Source: Holosporaceae bacterium | Lineage (GTDB): Bacteria > Pseudomonadota > Alphaproteobacteria > UBA3830 | Reading direction: 5' to 3' | DNA length: 52,286 bases | NCBI GenBank assembly: GCA_031258575.1 | Contig: JAIRMQ010000027.1 | Coordinates: 1-52,286 of the forward strand | In this document: in pieces, positions 11,193 to 21,676 of the stretch | How positions within the stretch are numbered: position 1 is the first letter of the stretch | Layout: each line of letters begins with the position of its first letter | Made by a program: the position numbers and the translations under genes | Notes under the pieces: model-generated | What the model was told of the DNA's origin: nothing | Databases searched by the model: none | Seen by the model: the letters and a program-made list of their open reading frames with translations, nothing else

Positions 11193-12372
11193 AATCCTCT
11201 TTGATGGGCAACAATTAGCTAAAGCTTTCATTCAAAAGCAAACGGGGATTTTTAGAGTGAGTGATGAAATATTCAGACGTTTTGCCCAACGTACGGATGT
11301 TGATCTTTCATTTCTGATGACAAATTATAAAGGAGAACCAGAAAAATATCTGGAAAGTATCGGGCATCCGGAAATTCAGATCGTACGAATGCCACAACTA
11401 TTCAGGACTACTAAATATAAAACGCTAATACATAAAGCATATTACGGTTTTTTACGATTAGTAATGCCGTTCTTTTATAATGACATTCTTCGTAGTTTTG
11501 ATTTATATTTTTCTCCTTATCCTCCAATTTCGCCTATTGTATATAATAGCGGAATTAAAACAGCTTGTATCTGTCATGATGTAATACCGCTTCAATTTCC
11601 GCATTTTGCGTTTGTTTACAAAAATGAAAATTTCTCAAACTACGTAAAATACCTTTCCGCAGACCGTATATTCTTCGTTTCGAATTCAGCGCGCAGAGAT
11701 TTTTTAACATATCGTCCCGATTTTCCTTTTGAGAAAACAGTTGTTACATACCTAGGGATTGGTAATATAACCAACTTTGGCGTAAATCCCTTGGTATATA
11801 AAAAGTATAAAATACCACGAGAAAAGTATATTTTTGTGCTTTCAGAAAGTAATCCGCGCAAGAATTTTCCTCATATTATAAAGAGTTTTGTGAAATACAT
11901 CGAAGATTGCGGCGACAAAAGAACCAATCTCGTTATAGGAGGGAAAAAGCTTTTACAATATGATTATTCCGAAGGCATTGAGGAACTGCTTCGCCAATAT
12001 GAAGATAGGATAATAATAACAGGACACATATCTGACGATGATCTGAGTACGCTTTATACTAATGCAAGCTTGTTTTTATATCCTAGTCTTTATGAAGGAT
12101 TCGGATTACCGCCACTTGAAGCTATGAATTATGGAGTTCCAGTAATTGTCGCGAATAATTCTTCCCTTCCTGAAGTATGCGGAGACGCTGCGCTATACGT
12201 GTCTGGATTTAGCGTAGCCGAAACAGCGGCGACCATTGAAAAAATTCTTTCTGATTCTTTGTTATCCAGTATTTTAAAAGAAAAAGGTCAAAAAAGAGCA
12301 GCAATGTTCTCATTCGACAAAATGGTTGAAGAGATAATGACGCATCTCTGGAAAATTTCCAATATCTCATAG
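11179..12372 (+). CDS. GT4-family glycosyltransferase, likely mannosyltransferase
   Basis: 397-residue retaining glycosyltransferase with the GT-B fold. The N-terminal acceptor domain includes a G-rich opening (FDGQQLAKAF, QTGIFRV) and CHDVIPL. The donor domain has YLGIG, SESNPRKNF, TGHISDDDLSTLYTNASLFLYP and the E-x7-E motif EGFGLPPLEAM, then SSLPEVCGDAALYV. This layout resembles WbdA/MtfB-like mannosyltransferases. No membrane segment is visible. It is the third gene of an overlapping set with the mannose isomerase/mutase fusion and the nucleotidyltransferase, which makes mannose a reasonable donor sugar. The acceptor is unknown. Confidence 0.85.
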   Translation: MRKLKILFDGQQLAKAFIQKQTGIFRVSDEIFRRFAQRTDVDLSFLMTNYKGEPEKYLESIGHPEIQIVRMPQLFRTTKYKTLIHKAYYGFLRLVMPFFYNDILRSFDLYFSPYPPISPIVYNSGIKTACICHDVIPLQFPHFAFVYKNENFSNYVKYLSADRIFFVSNSARRDFLTYRPDFPFEKTVVTYLGIGNITNFGVNPLVYKKYKIPREKYIFVLSESNPRKNFPHIIKSFVKYIEDCGDKRTNLVIGGKKLLQYDYSEGIEELLRQYEDRIIITGHISDDDLSTLYTNASLFLYPSLYEGFGLPPLEAMNYGVPVIVANNSSLPEVCGDAALYVSGFSVAETAATIEKILSDSLLSSILKEKGQKRAAMFSFDKMVEEIMTHLWKISNIS

Positions 12373-12434
12373 AAACTTAAAAAATAAACTAAACATTGAC
12401 TTCATAAATATGGAAAGAAATGGCTGCTAGAAAA

Positions 12435-13703
12435 TTAAAACGCAACAAGAGGGGGAATGATTTTTACTAGATTAATCTGATTGCGCTGTCTTTTCAGAAT
12501 TTCCATTTTAAATCCAGATAAAATATAAATTTGTCCAATATCTGGAATCTTTCTAACTTCATGCATGATGTACCCTCCGATTGTAGCTGCTTCCTCTGGA
12601 ATATTCCAATCAAATTGCCGGTTAAGATCCCTGACCGGCGTAGATCCCTCAACTATGACCGTACCATCCGTCTGAACTTTTATTCCACTTGTTAGAGTAT
12701 CGTATTCGTCAACTATTTCTCCGACGATTTCTTCTAGAATATCTTCCAAGGTAATACAACCAAGAAGATCTCCGTATTCATTGACTACCAAAGCGAAATG
12801 TTCTCTTTTCTCCTTAAAATTTTGTAACTGATCTAAAAGATGAGTCGTTTCCGGAATAAACCACGGAATTGACATCAGCTGATTAATTTTTATCTTTTCT
12901 AAATTTCCATTAGCTAACTGCAACGCACTGAAGAAAGCTTTAGTTTTTAGAATACCGACTATATTCTCCGGATTGTTTTTCCATAAAGGAATGCGAGAAA
13001 AAGGACAATATGCTAATTCCTCCGCCATTTTATCTATTGGCAGCGAAATACTGATAGTCTTGAGATTTTTTCTATGAACCATGGTGTGATTTACAGAAAT
13101 ATTTTCTAAATCCAATATGCCTTTTAACATGCTCTTTTTTTGGGATTCTTCTTTATCTCCTTCCGATGGATGCATTTCAATGGCTCCGCGCAACTCTTCA
13201 TCAAGTGGTTCTGGAGTACTTTCTGCCTCAGCATTTACGCCTATTAATTTTAACGTGGATCTGGCACACATTTCTAAAACAGCGGTTACTGGTTTTAATA
13301 AAGTCACTATTTTCGAAACGATTGGGCCGACAAATAAAGCGAAAGGAATTGTAAATCTTATCGCTAGCATTTTGGGAAAAATTTCTGCATAAATTACTGA
13401 TAAAAAAGCAATTGCAGTCTGTAGAATAGTACCAATAGCTGTACTCAGATATTTTACTGCAAATAAAGTGCCAACAATTGGTATCAGGTATAAAACAAAT
13501 TGATTAAGAACCAGTATCGTACTGAGAGAAGTAGACATATTTTTTTGAAGAGAGATGACTTTTTTTGCTCTTTCATCGCCATTTTTAGCTATGTGATATA
13601 GATAGGCGCGCGACACGCTCATAACCGCCGTTTCTGTGCTTGAAATAAAACCAGCTAGAGCTATTAAAGAAATTATTGTTAATATGAAAAGAGCATAAAC
13701 CAT
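12435..13703 (-). CDS. CorB/HlyC-CorC family membrane protein
   Basis: 422 residues in the order DUF21/CNNM membrane domain (about 1-150, with several hydrophobic segments and an N-terminal SSTETAVMS motif), a paired CBS domain (about 195-330, with FSRIPLWKNNPENIVG and ALVVNEYGDLLGCITLEDILEEIVGEI), and a C-terminal CorC_HlyC domain (about 340-422, EGSTPVRDLN, TIGGY). Relatives take part in Mg2+ or Co2+ transport (CorB, YfjD, CNNM). It is a single gene, convergent with the mannose cluster and divergent from the Xer recombinase. Ion specificity cannot be read from sequence. Confidence 0.9.
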   Translation of the reverse strand: MVYALFILTIISLIALAGFISSTETAVMSVSRAYLYHIAKNGDERAKKVISLQKNMSTSLSTILVLNQFVLYLIPIVGTLFAVKYLSTAIGTILQTAIAFLSVIYAEIFPKMLAIRFTIPFALFVGPIVSKIVTLLKPVTAVLEMCARSTLKLIGVNAEAESTPEPLDEELRGAIEMHPSEGDKEESQKKSMLKGILDLENISVNHTMVHRKNLKTISISLPIDKMAEELAYCPFSRIPLWKNNPENIVGILKTKAFFSALQLANGNLEKIKINQLMSIPWFIPETTHLLDQLQNFKEKREHFALVVNEYGDLLGCITLEDILEEIVGEIVDEYDTLTSGIKVQTDGTVIVEGSTPVRDLNRQFDWNIPEEAATIGGYIMHEVRKIPDIGQIYILSGFKMEILKRQRNQINLVKIIPPLVAF

Positions 13704-13818
13704 TACTTTAGGAACATGGAGAAAATTTTTATTGGAAACAACTGCCTACACACACAGTTTTTTTATCCATTCTATAACGCTCTTAGTGTATTATAACTTC
13801 TGGCAGTGGTAAAGGGCT

Positions 13819-14673
13819 ATGCATAACTTCATCGAATTATTTATAGAACATTTGAAAAGTGAAAGAAATTCTTCGAAAAATACTATACAATCATATACTC
13901 TGGACCTTATGGATTTCTCAAAAAATGTAGATTTATGCGCTGAAATTACGGAGATAAATATTGTATCATATCTGTCGTTCTTGAAAGAGCAACATCTTCA
14001 AATATCAACAATTAACAGGAAGTTGTCGGCTTTGCGACAGTTTTTTAAATTTCTATGTTTAGAAGAATATATTAATTCTGATCCGATGAAATTTATTCAA
14101 CAACAAAGGCAGAGAAGAGCTCTTCCCAAAGTTTTAAGCGAAGAAGTTGTTCAAAAATTGCAACATAGTACCGACTTACTGGAATATAGTGAAAAAATTA
14201 GAGCGGACCTAATTTTATATCTTCTTTATGGTAGTGGATTGAGAGTAAGCGAGTTGATATCTATAAAACGTAACGCCATTGTCAATCCAAAATTTATCAG
14301 AATATTTGGAAAGGGTAGTAGAGAAAGAATAGTACCTTTATCCGGCAAAGTAATGTTGTTGCTTGAAGAGTGGTATACTGTTTGCAAAGATTCTATATGG
14401 GTTTTTCCATCCACTAATCCACTAAAGCCTATTACTAGGCAGCGTGTTTTTCAAATATTAAAAAAAATTGCGGCAATAGCTGGAATTGAAAATATTTCAC
14501 CTCACGTTTTGCGTCATGCCTTTGCCACGCATATATTGGACAATGGAGCAGATCTTTTGAGCGTAAAGAAAATGCTAGGACATCAGGATATAGCGACAAC
14601 GGAAATATACACACATGTGTCTCGTAAGAAATTAAGAGAAACTGTAAAGAAGTACCATCCTCTTTCTTCTTGA
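13819..14673 (+). CDS. xerD: Tyrosine recombinase XerD/XerC
   Basis: 284-residue site-specific recombinase that resolves chromosome dimers at dif. The N-terminal SAM-like DNA-binding domain spans about 1-100 (STINRKLSALRQFFKFL). The catalytic domain carries Arg in GSGLRVSEL, Lys in GKGSRER, the HxxR box HVLRHAFATH, His in LGHQDIATTEIYTHVS and the nucleophilic Tyr. All are present. LPKVLSEEVV and the C-terminal KYHPL favour XerD over XerC, but the distinction is not certain. No integrase-like context, tRNA or att repeat is adjacent, so a housekeeping role is likeliest. Confidence 0.88.
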   Translation: MHNFIELFIEHLKSERNSSKNTIQSYTLDLMDFSKNVDLCAEITEINIVSYLSFLKEQHLQISTINRKLSALRQFFKFLCLEEYINSDPMKFIQQQRQRRALPKVLSEEVVQKLQHSTDLLEYSEKIRADLILYLLYGSGLRVSELISIKRNAIVNPKFIRIFGKGSRERIVPLSGKVMLLLEEWYTVCKDSIWVFPSTNPLKPITRQRVFQILKKIAAIAGIENISPHVLRHAFATHILDNGADLLSVKKMLGHQDIATTEIYTHVSRKKLRETVKKYHPLSS

Positions 14674-14702
14674 TAAATTCTGACTTTGTAAATAACCGTA
14701 GT

Positions 14703-14731
14703 TTGGCATATCGATAATGAGAAAATATAAT
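14703..14731 (+). promoter_or_regulatory. Strong sigma-70 promoter
   Basis: TTGGCA (14703-14708), 17-base spacer, perfect TATAAT (14726-14731). Transcription should start near 14738, giving a leader of about 124 bases before the TadE-like gene. It is among the best promoter matches in the window. Confidence 0.65.
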
Positions 14732-14807
14732 TGTACAATTGGGCCTTAAGAAAAAATTAATCTTTTGTGCCTAAAATAATAAAACTGTTGCGAAAAATTG
14801 TTTTTTT

Positions 14808-14833
14808 GCTTTTTCTAATTAAAAAGCATTTTT
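14808..14833 (+). terminator. Intrinsic terminator or attenuator in the tadE leader
   Basis: GCTTTTT (14808-14814), six-base loop, AAAAAGC (14821-14827), then A and five T (14829-14833). It points rightward and sits between the strong promoter at 14703-14731 and the TadE-like gene at 14862. It could end xerD transcription, attenuate the TadE-like gene, or end a small RNA of about 95 nt. Confidence 0.5.
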
Positions 14834-14861
14834 CAGTGGTTCCTGGACGAAAGGAGAGGGA

Positions 14862-15491
14862 ATGGATTTCTCTAAGAAATACCGAGGAAGCGTTGCGATA
14901 GAGGCCGCTCTCACGCTTCCCGTAATATGCATGCTGATATTTTTCATTATTGAAGTAGCGAAGCTTGGAAATGTTCAATCGGCAATAGATGCAATTGCAT
15001 TGGAAATGTGTTTTGATTTTATGGCGGCTAAAAAAACAGACGATTTTGAGTCCATAGTATTGAAACACATTCCGTCCTATATTTCTCCTGAAACCATAAC
15101 CTGGTATTTTTCTGTCTATCCCGATTTGGATGAAATGAATAGTTCATCGCCATTCGGGGGAGAAGAAGTTTATTGGCCACAATCCGAAAATAGTAAAAAA
15201 ACTGATGGATATGTGAATAATGATAGGCAGAATGGATTCTTAGCTGAAACGACAAGTATACAACTTAATAATTACAAACATCCTGAAACTAGTTTTACTT
15301 CCAAAGATAGTGTTATTAGTTCTACTGCTTCTTCTAATATCGGCGGAAAGGCTTTTGTTCTGACAGTAGTATGTGATTACAAATTCTCTAGCGACTTTGT
15401 AAAATTGCTTTTTGGTGGTGGGTCCAATACTGTAGATGGGAAAAACCCAAAATTTCTAATCTGGGGAAGATATGTCGGAGTTTGCAGCTAG
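14862..15491 (+). CDS. TadE-like pilus-assembly protein, orphan
   Basis: 209 residues. The N-terminus carries the TadE/TadG signature: a short basic leader, then GSVAIEAALTLP with the conserved Glu14, followed by one hydrophobic helix (about 17-31). This is the class of pseudopilin-like proteins processed by a prepilin peptidase and placed in the envelope. The remaining 175 residues are polar with two Cys near the end (VVCDYKF, GVCS) and do not resemble a named domain. AAGGAGAGGG precedes the ATG. No other tad genes (rcpA, cpaF, flp, tadV) are in the window, so its partners must be elsewhere or lost. Confidence 0.65.
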   Translation: MDFSKKYRGSVAIEAALTLPVICMLIFFIIEVAKLGNVQSAIDAIALEMCFDFMAAKKTDDFESIVLKHIPSYISPETITWYFSVYPDLDEMNSSSPFGGEEVYWPQSENSKKTDGYVNNDRQNGFLAETTSIQLNNYKHPETSFTSKDSVISSTASSNIGGKAFVLTVVCDYKFSSDFVKLLFGGGSNTVDGKNPKFLIWGRYVGVCS

Positions 15492-15543
15492 ATTCGCGAA
15501 TGTTTTTTGCAGACTCAATTATTTCGCGTTAAAGCATGAAAAA

Positions 15544-15552
15544 TGTTATAAT
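15544..15552 (+). promoter_or_regulatory. Extended -10 promoter upstream of the FdtA-like gene
   Basis: TGTTATAAT is a perfect extended -10 element without a convincing -35. A second TATAAT lies at 15599-15604. Transcription would start near 15558 or 15611, giving a leader of 90 to 145 bases to the gene at 15703. Confidence 0.4.
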
Positions 15553-15702
15553 ATTTTTCGCTTTAAAAACTTGCTTTTTATATCGCAACATAGTCTATTA
15601 TAATATCTTATTAGACGGAAAACCTTTTATTAAGGAGTTCTACAAAGCAGATGGCTGTATTCAGAGATTATATCATGAGTGTTTATTTTTAGATGAAGAA
15701 AA

Positions 15703-16095
15703 ATGGAATTTAAACTGATAAAATTTGACAATATTACAGAAGGTAGAAGTTCTTTAATTTCCCTCGAGGAGATGAAAAATATTCCTTTCAAAATAAAAAG
15801 AGTATACTACATATATGGCCTAAAGCCAGACGAGGAACGGGGAAAACATGCTCACAAAAATCTTGAACAAGTATTAATTTGTTTGCACGGAAGCTGTACA
15901 ATCATTTTGGATAACGGAAAAAATCGCAAGTTTGTAGATTTAAGTCATCCATGCGACGGTCTGTATATTGGAAGGAATATATGGAGAGAAATGAAAAATT
16001 TTACAGAAGGATGCGTTCTTTTAGTCTTGGCAAGCGAATACTACGACGAGAGCGAGTATATCCGCGATTATGATGAGTTTTTGAAAGCGTTATAG
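15703..16095 (+). CDS. FdtA/QdtA-type dTDP-ketohexulose isomerase
   Basis: 130-residue cupin of the FdtA/WxcM C-terminal family, which isomerises dTDP-4-keto-6-deoxyglucose to the 3-keto sugar on the way to 3-amino-3,6-dideoxyhexoses in surface glycans. Signature stretches are IPFKIKRVYYIYGL, ERGKHAHKNLEQVLICLHGS with the two active-site histidines, GLYIGRNIWREMKNF and LASEYYDESEYIRDYDEF. Length is normal. No strong Shine-Dalgarno sequence precedes the ATG. The aminotransferase and acyltransferase that normally accompany it are not nearby. Confidence 0.88.
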   Translation: MEFKLIKFDNITEGRSSLISLEEMKNIPFKIKRVYYIYGLKPDEERGKHAHKNLEQVLICLHGSCTIILDNGKNRKFVDLSHPCDGLYIGRNIWREMKNFTEGCVLLVLASEYYDESEYIRDYDEFLKAL

Positions 16096-16166
16096 ATATT
16101 TCTTAAGTATTAACTGCTCTGGAATTTTTATGATTCCATGGAATGGTTTCCGCAAGATGATTTATC

Positions 16167-18727
<2,561 letters not shown>

Positions 18728-18728
<1 letters not shown>

Positions 18729-20275
18729 TAGTGGTCCTGATTTTCTTTCTTAAAGTCGTTTAAATATTTCGTTAATATCTTTTCCAACTTTTTGTTAATT
18801 TCATCTGAAATCTTTCTATTGTCGCGGATATCCGACAATAAATCTGAATTTTCACTCTTCATTCGTTTCAATACGTATTTTTCAAACGGACAAACTAATC
18901 GTAATTCTATCTCGTCCAAATACCCATTAACTCCGAGATAAATACTGACAACTTGTTCTTCTATCACCATTGGAGAATATTGCTCTTGTTTTAAAAGCTC
19001 TGTTAATCTTTCTCCTCGTGCGATTAGTTGCTTTCCAGATTGATCTAAATCCGAAGCGAATTGAGCGAAGCTTGCCATTTCTCTATACTGCGCTAATTCC
19101 AATTTAATTTTTCCAGACACTTGCTTCATGGATTTTGTTTGAGCTGCCGATCCCACACGACTTACCGATTGTCCTACGTTAATCGCTGGACGTATACCTT
19201 TATAGAATAAGTCATTTTCAAGAAAAATTTGGCCATCTGTAATGGAAATGACGTTTGTGGGAATGTAAGCAGACAAATCTCCAGCTTGGGTTTCAATAAT
19301 CGGAAGAGCCGTTAGAGAACCACCACCTTTAGAATCATTTAGTTTTGCCGCTCTTTCTAATAATCTAGAATGCAAATAAAAAACATCTCCCGGATATGCT
19401 TCTCTTCCCGGTGGTCGTCTTAATAACAACGACATCTGTCGATATGCAACTGCGTGTTTAGATAAATCATCATAAATAATAAGCGCATGCATTCCATTAT
19501 CTCTGAAATACTCGCCGATTGTGCAACCAGTGTATGGAGCAAGATATTGCATGGTCGCCGCTTCGGAAGCAGTAGCCGCTACGATAGTAGTATACTCCAT
19601 CGCTCCTAATTCTGTAAGAGTCTTAACAATCTGAGCAACGGAAAATCTCTTCTGCCCTATAACAACATATACGCAATATAGTTTTTCTTTTTCGATATTT
19701 TTCTCGAAAGCATTCTTTTGATTTATAACGGTATCTATTGCAATTGCAGTCTTTCCGGTTTGTCTGTCTCCAATAATAAGCTCTCTCTGTCCTCTTCCTA
19801 TTGGAACTAGTGCATCAATTGCTTTCAAACCAGTTTGTACCGGCTCGTGAACTGATTTTCTTTCAATAATTCCGGGAGCTTTAATATCAACCGGCTTGAA
19901 TTCTTCCGCTCTTATAACGCCTTTTCCATCAATAGGGTCTCCAAGCGCGTTCACTACGCGTCCCAGAAGACTTTTTCCAACAGGTACTTTCACAATGTCT
20001 CGAGTCCGACGTGCTTCCATTCCTTCATGAACTTCACGATCTTCCCCGAATAAAACAACGTCAACTGTATCTTCTCCGAGATTTAGAGCCATACCTTTGA
20101 TTCCAGAACTAAAGACGACCATTTCTCCCATGGTAACATCGTCCAATCCGTATATTTTAGCTACACCATCTCCAACAGATATAACGCGTCCAACTTCAAT
20201 AAATTCTGGACCTGGATCAAAATTTTCTATGCGCTCTTTAATTATAGATGTAATTTCAGAAGGTTTAATTTTCAT
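18728..20275 (-). CDS. atpA: ATP synthase F1 alpha subunit
   Basis: 515-residue non-catalytic nucleotide-binding subunit. It has the P-loop [11 protein letters not shown] near residue 170, the arginine-finger region [16 protein letters not shown], and [21 protein letters not shown]-type sequence. AAGGAGATAATT precedes the ATG, which lies 11 bases inside atpH. Normal length. Confidence 0.98.
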
Positions 20276-20852
20276 AATTATCTCCTTTAATTGCGCTATG
20301 TAGACGCAAAAGCTTAGACTTTAAAGAATAATCCAGAATTTTAGAATGAAATCGAATTGTTATTCCGCCTATAAGAGAGGGATTACAGCTATATAAACAA
20401 TTAATTTCTCCTCCAAAAACTTCTTGGAGATTTTTCTGCAACTTTTTCTTCTCTACCGCCGAAAAACTTTTTGCATAATCTATATAAAATGTTTTTTTCC
20501 CTTCCATCTTTTCAAGAAAACCTGAAAACTCATCACAAATTTCTGCTATGCGTGATAATCTTTTATTTTTATGCAGCAACTTAAGAAAATTTTCTGTTTG
20601 CTTGGAAAGCTTAAGACATTTTTTTAGATGGAAAATAAATTCTTCTCCTATCTTGGATATCAAGGAGGCTTTTTGCAAATATTTATCGTAGTTATCTATA
20701 GCGAAAATGTATTTTTTTATAGAATCCATTTCTTTCACTATTGTGACCTCTTTTCCGGAAGATACAGTAACCTTATAGAGAGACTTCAAATATCGATTAA
20801 CTAAAAAATCCTTAATTTCTAAATTGTGACCACTCACTGCAGTTTGTCCCAA
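20265..20852 (-). CDS. atpH: ATP synthase F1 delta subunit
   Basis: About 190 residues, the peripheral-stalk subunit (OSCP family) linking F1 to F0. The N-terminal NRYLKSLYK corresponds to the conserved RYAxAL segment, and the C-terminal [23 protein letters not shown] to GGxxxxxGdxxxDxSvrxkL. The longest frame starts with TTG at 20852, only about five bases after the predicted transcription start; a GTG at 20837 is an alternative. First gene of atpHAGDC. F0 genes are not in the window, as usual in alphaproteobacteria. Confidence 0.9.
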   Translation of the reverse strand: MGQTAVSGHNLEIKDFLVNRYLKSLYKVTVSSGKEVTIVKEMDSIKKYIFAIDNYDKYLQKASLISKIGEEFIFHLKKCLKLSKQTENFLKLLHKNKRLSRIAEICDEFSGFLEKMEGKKTFYIDYAKSFSAVEKKKLQKNLQEVFGGEINCLYSCNPSLIGGITIRFHSKILDYSLKSKLLRLHSAIKGDNYEN

Positions 20853-20863
20853 TAATTTTGAGC

Positions 20864-20872
20864 ATTATATCA
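20864..20872 (-). promoter_or_regulatory. Extended -10 promoter of the atp operon
   Basis: On the minus strand TGATATAAT is a perfect extended -10 element; no good -35 is visible. Transcription should start near 20857, just before atpH. Confidence 0.5.
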
Positions 20873-20894
20873 TCGATTGCGTAATATCATAGGC

Positions 20895-21599
20895 TTATTT
20901 TTTCCTGGGAATTCTATGCCAGATAATTTCTGCAGCTTTCAAGATTTTTACACTTTTATTCAGCATATTTTTTCCATAGGAAACGTAGGTATCTTCCACA
21001 TCGCTGTGTTGCAACTTACACAATATCGTTTTTTCGTTATTCAGTTGGGCTATAACTGTTTTTCCTTCAAGATTTTTTAGATCATCTGCTTTTCCGGCCA
21101 CACAATCGCCACGTTTATAACGAAAATTCATAAAATCTTCTATTACGATATGAAAAATCGCATCTTTATGCAGGTTAACGAAAAAACTTAGCTCTTTCCG
21201 AATATCTTCATCCAAAAAAGGAGGCAGTTTAAAAGAAATATCTTTTGCATTTTTCCATTCATTTTCGATACTTATAGTACTTTGCGTTTGTAAAAAAGAC
21301 TTCTCTAAATTTCCCATCATTCGAGGAGGATCTCCTAATCCTGATAAAAGCCATTCGCTTGTGCAATTAATTCCTACTTTTCTAAGAGCCGTGCAAACTC
21401 TGATAGCGCCTTTTTCTGTTAATTCCACTCGCCCGCTTTCCCAAGTATCTATTGTGGAAGTGGCTATTCCTATTTTTTCATACAATTCCTGACGAGAAAA
21501 TCCGGTCAAAGCACGCACCATACGTAGCCTACGGCCTTTTAGCTGCGCTTCCGTATAGACAATAGGGATAACCCTCTTTAACGCCGAATTAAATTCCAT
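20895..21599 (-). CDS. XRE-family regulator with non-catalytic S24-like tail
   Basis: 234 residues. An HTH_3 domain (about 20-75: LKGRRLRMVRALTGFSRQEL, IGIATSTIDTWESGRVELT) is followed by NCTSEWLLSGLGDPPR and a C-terminal half that looks like the S24/LexA sensor fold (IVIEDFMNFRYKRGD, GKTVIAQLNNEKTILCKL). Where active S24 peptidases have Ser in a DSM-type motif, this protein has DFM, so self-cleavage is unlikely. I use the ATG at 21599, which has AAGGAAG upstream; the longer frame from 21647 begins inside the -35 box. Twin TACTAAAATT repeats upstream could be its operator. Targets are unknown. Confidence 0.75.
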   Translation of the reverse strand: MEFNSALKRVIPIVYTEAQLKGRRLRMVRALTGFSRQELYEKIGIATSTIDTWESGRVELTEKGAIRVCTALRKVGINCTSEWLLSGLGDPPRMMGNLEKSFLQTQSTISIENEWKNAKDISFKLPPFLDEDIRKELSFFVNLHKDAIFHIVIEDFMNFRYKRGDCVAGKADDLKNLEGKTVIAQLNNEKTILCKLQHSDVEDTYVSYGKNMLNKSVKILKAAEIIWHRIPRKK

Positions 21600-21618
21600 T
21601 GATTCTTCCTTGGAGGTT

Positions 21619-21647
21619 TTTATAAAACTTACCGTCCTAAAAATCAA
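21619..21647 (-). promoter_or_regulatory. Sigma-70 promoter of the XRE regulator
   Basis: On the minus strand TTGATT (21642-21647), 17-base spacer, TATAAA (21619-21624). Transcription should start near 21612, giving a leader of about 12 bases. Confidence 0.55.
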
Positions 21648-21650
21648 TTC

Positions 21651-21670
21651 TACTAAAATTTACTAAAATT
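21651..21670. repeat. Tandem 10-bp repeat, candidate operator
   Basis: TACTAAAATT occurs twice without a gap, immediately upstream of the -35 box of the XRE regulator and just after the ntrX stop codon. The 10-bp period puts both copies on the same DNA face, which suits binding of a regulator, perhaps the XRE protein itself. Confidence 0.45.
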
Positions 21671-21676
21671 TAAATA

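Noticed and set aside
13819-14673. Xer-type gene as an integrase of a mobile island
   Set aside because: No att repeats, tRNA or phage genes nearby; length and motifs fit housekeeping XerC/XerD.
14757-15255. Minus-strand frames opposite the TadE-like gene
   Set aside because: No ribosome sites, unlikely composition, and the plus strand has a clear promoter, ribosome site and domain.
15536-15718. 60-residue frame upstream of the FdtA-like gene
   Set aside because: Its start lies on top of an extended -10 promoter (15544-15552), it has no ribosome site and no recognisable sequence.
16121-16144. Palindrome ATTCCATGGAAT between the FdtA-like gene and atpC as a terminator
   Set aside because: It forms a stem but has no T tract on either strand.
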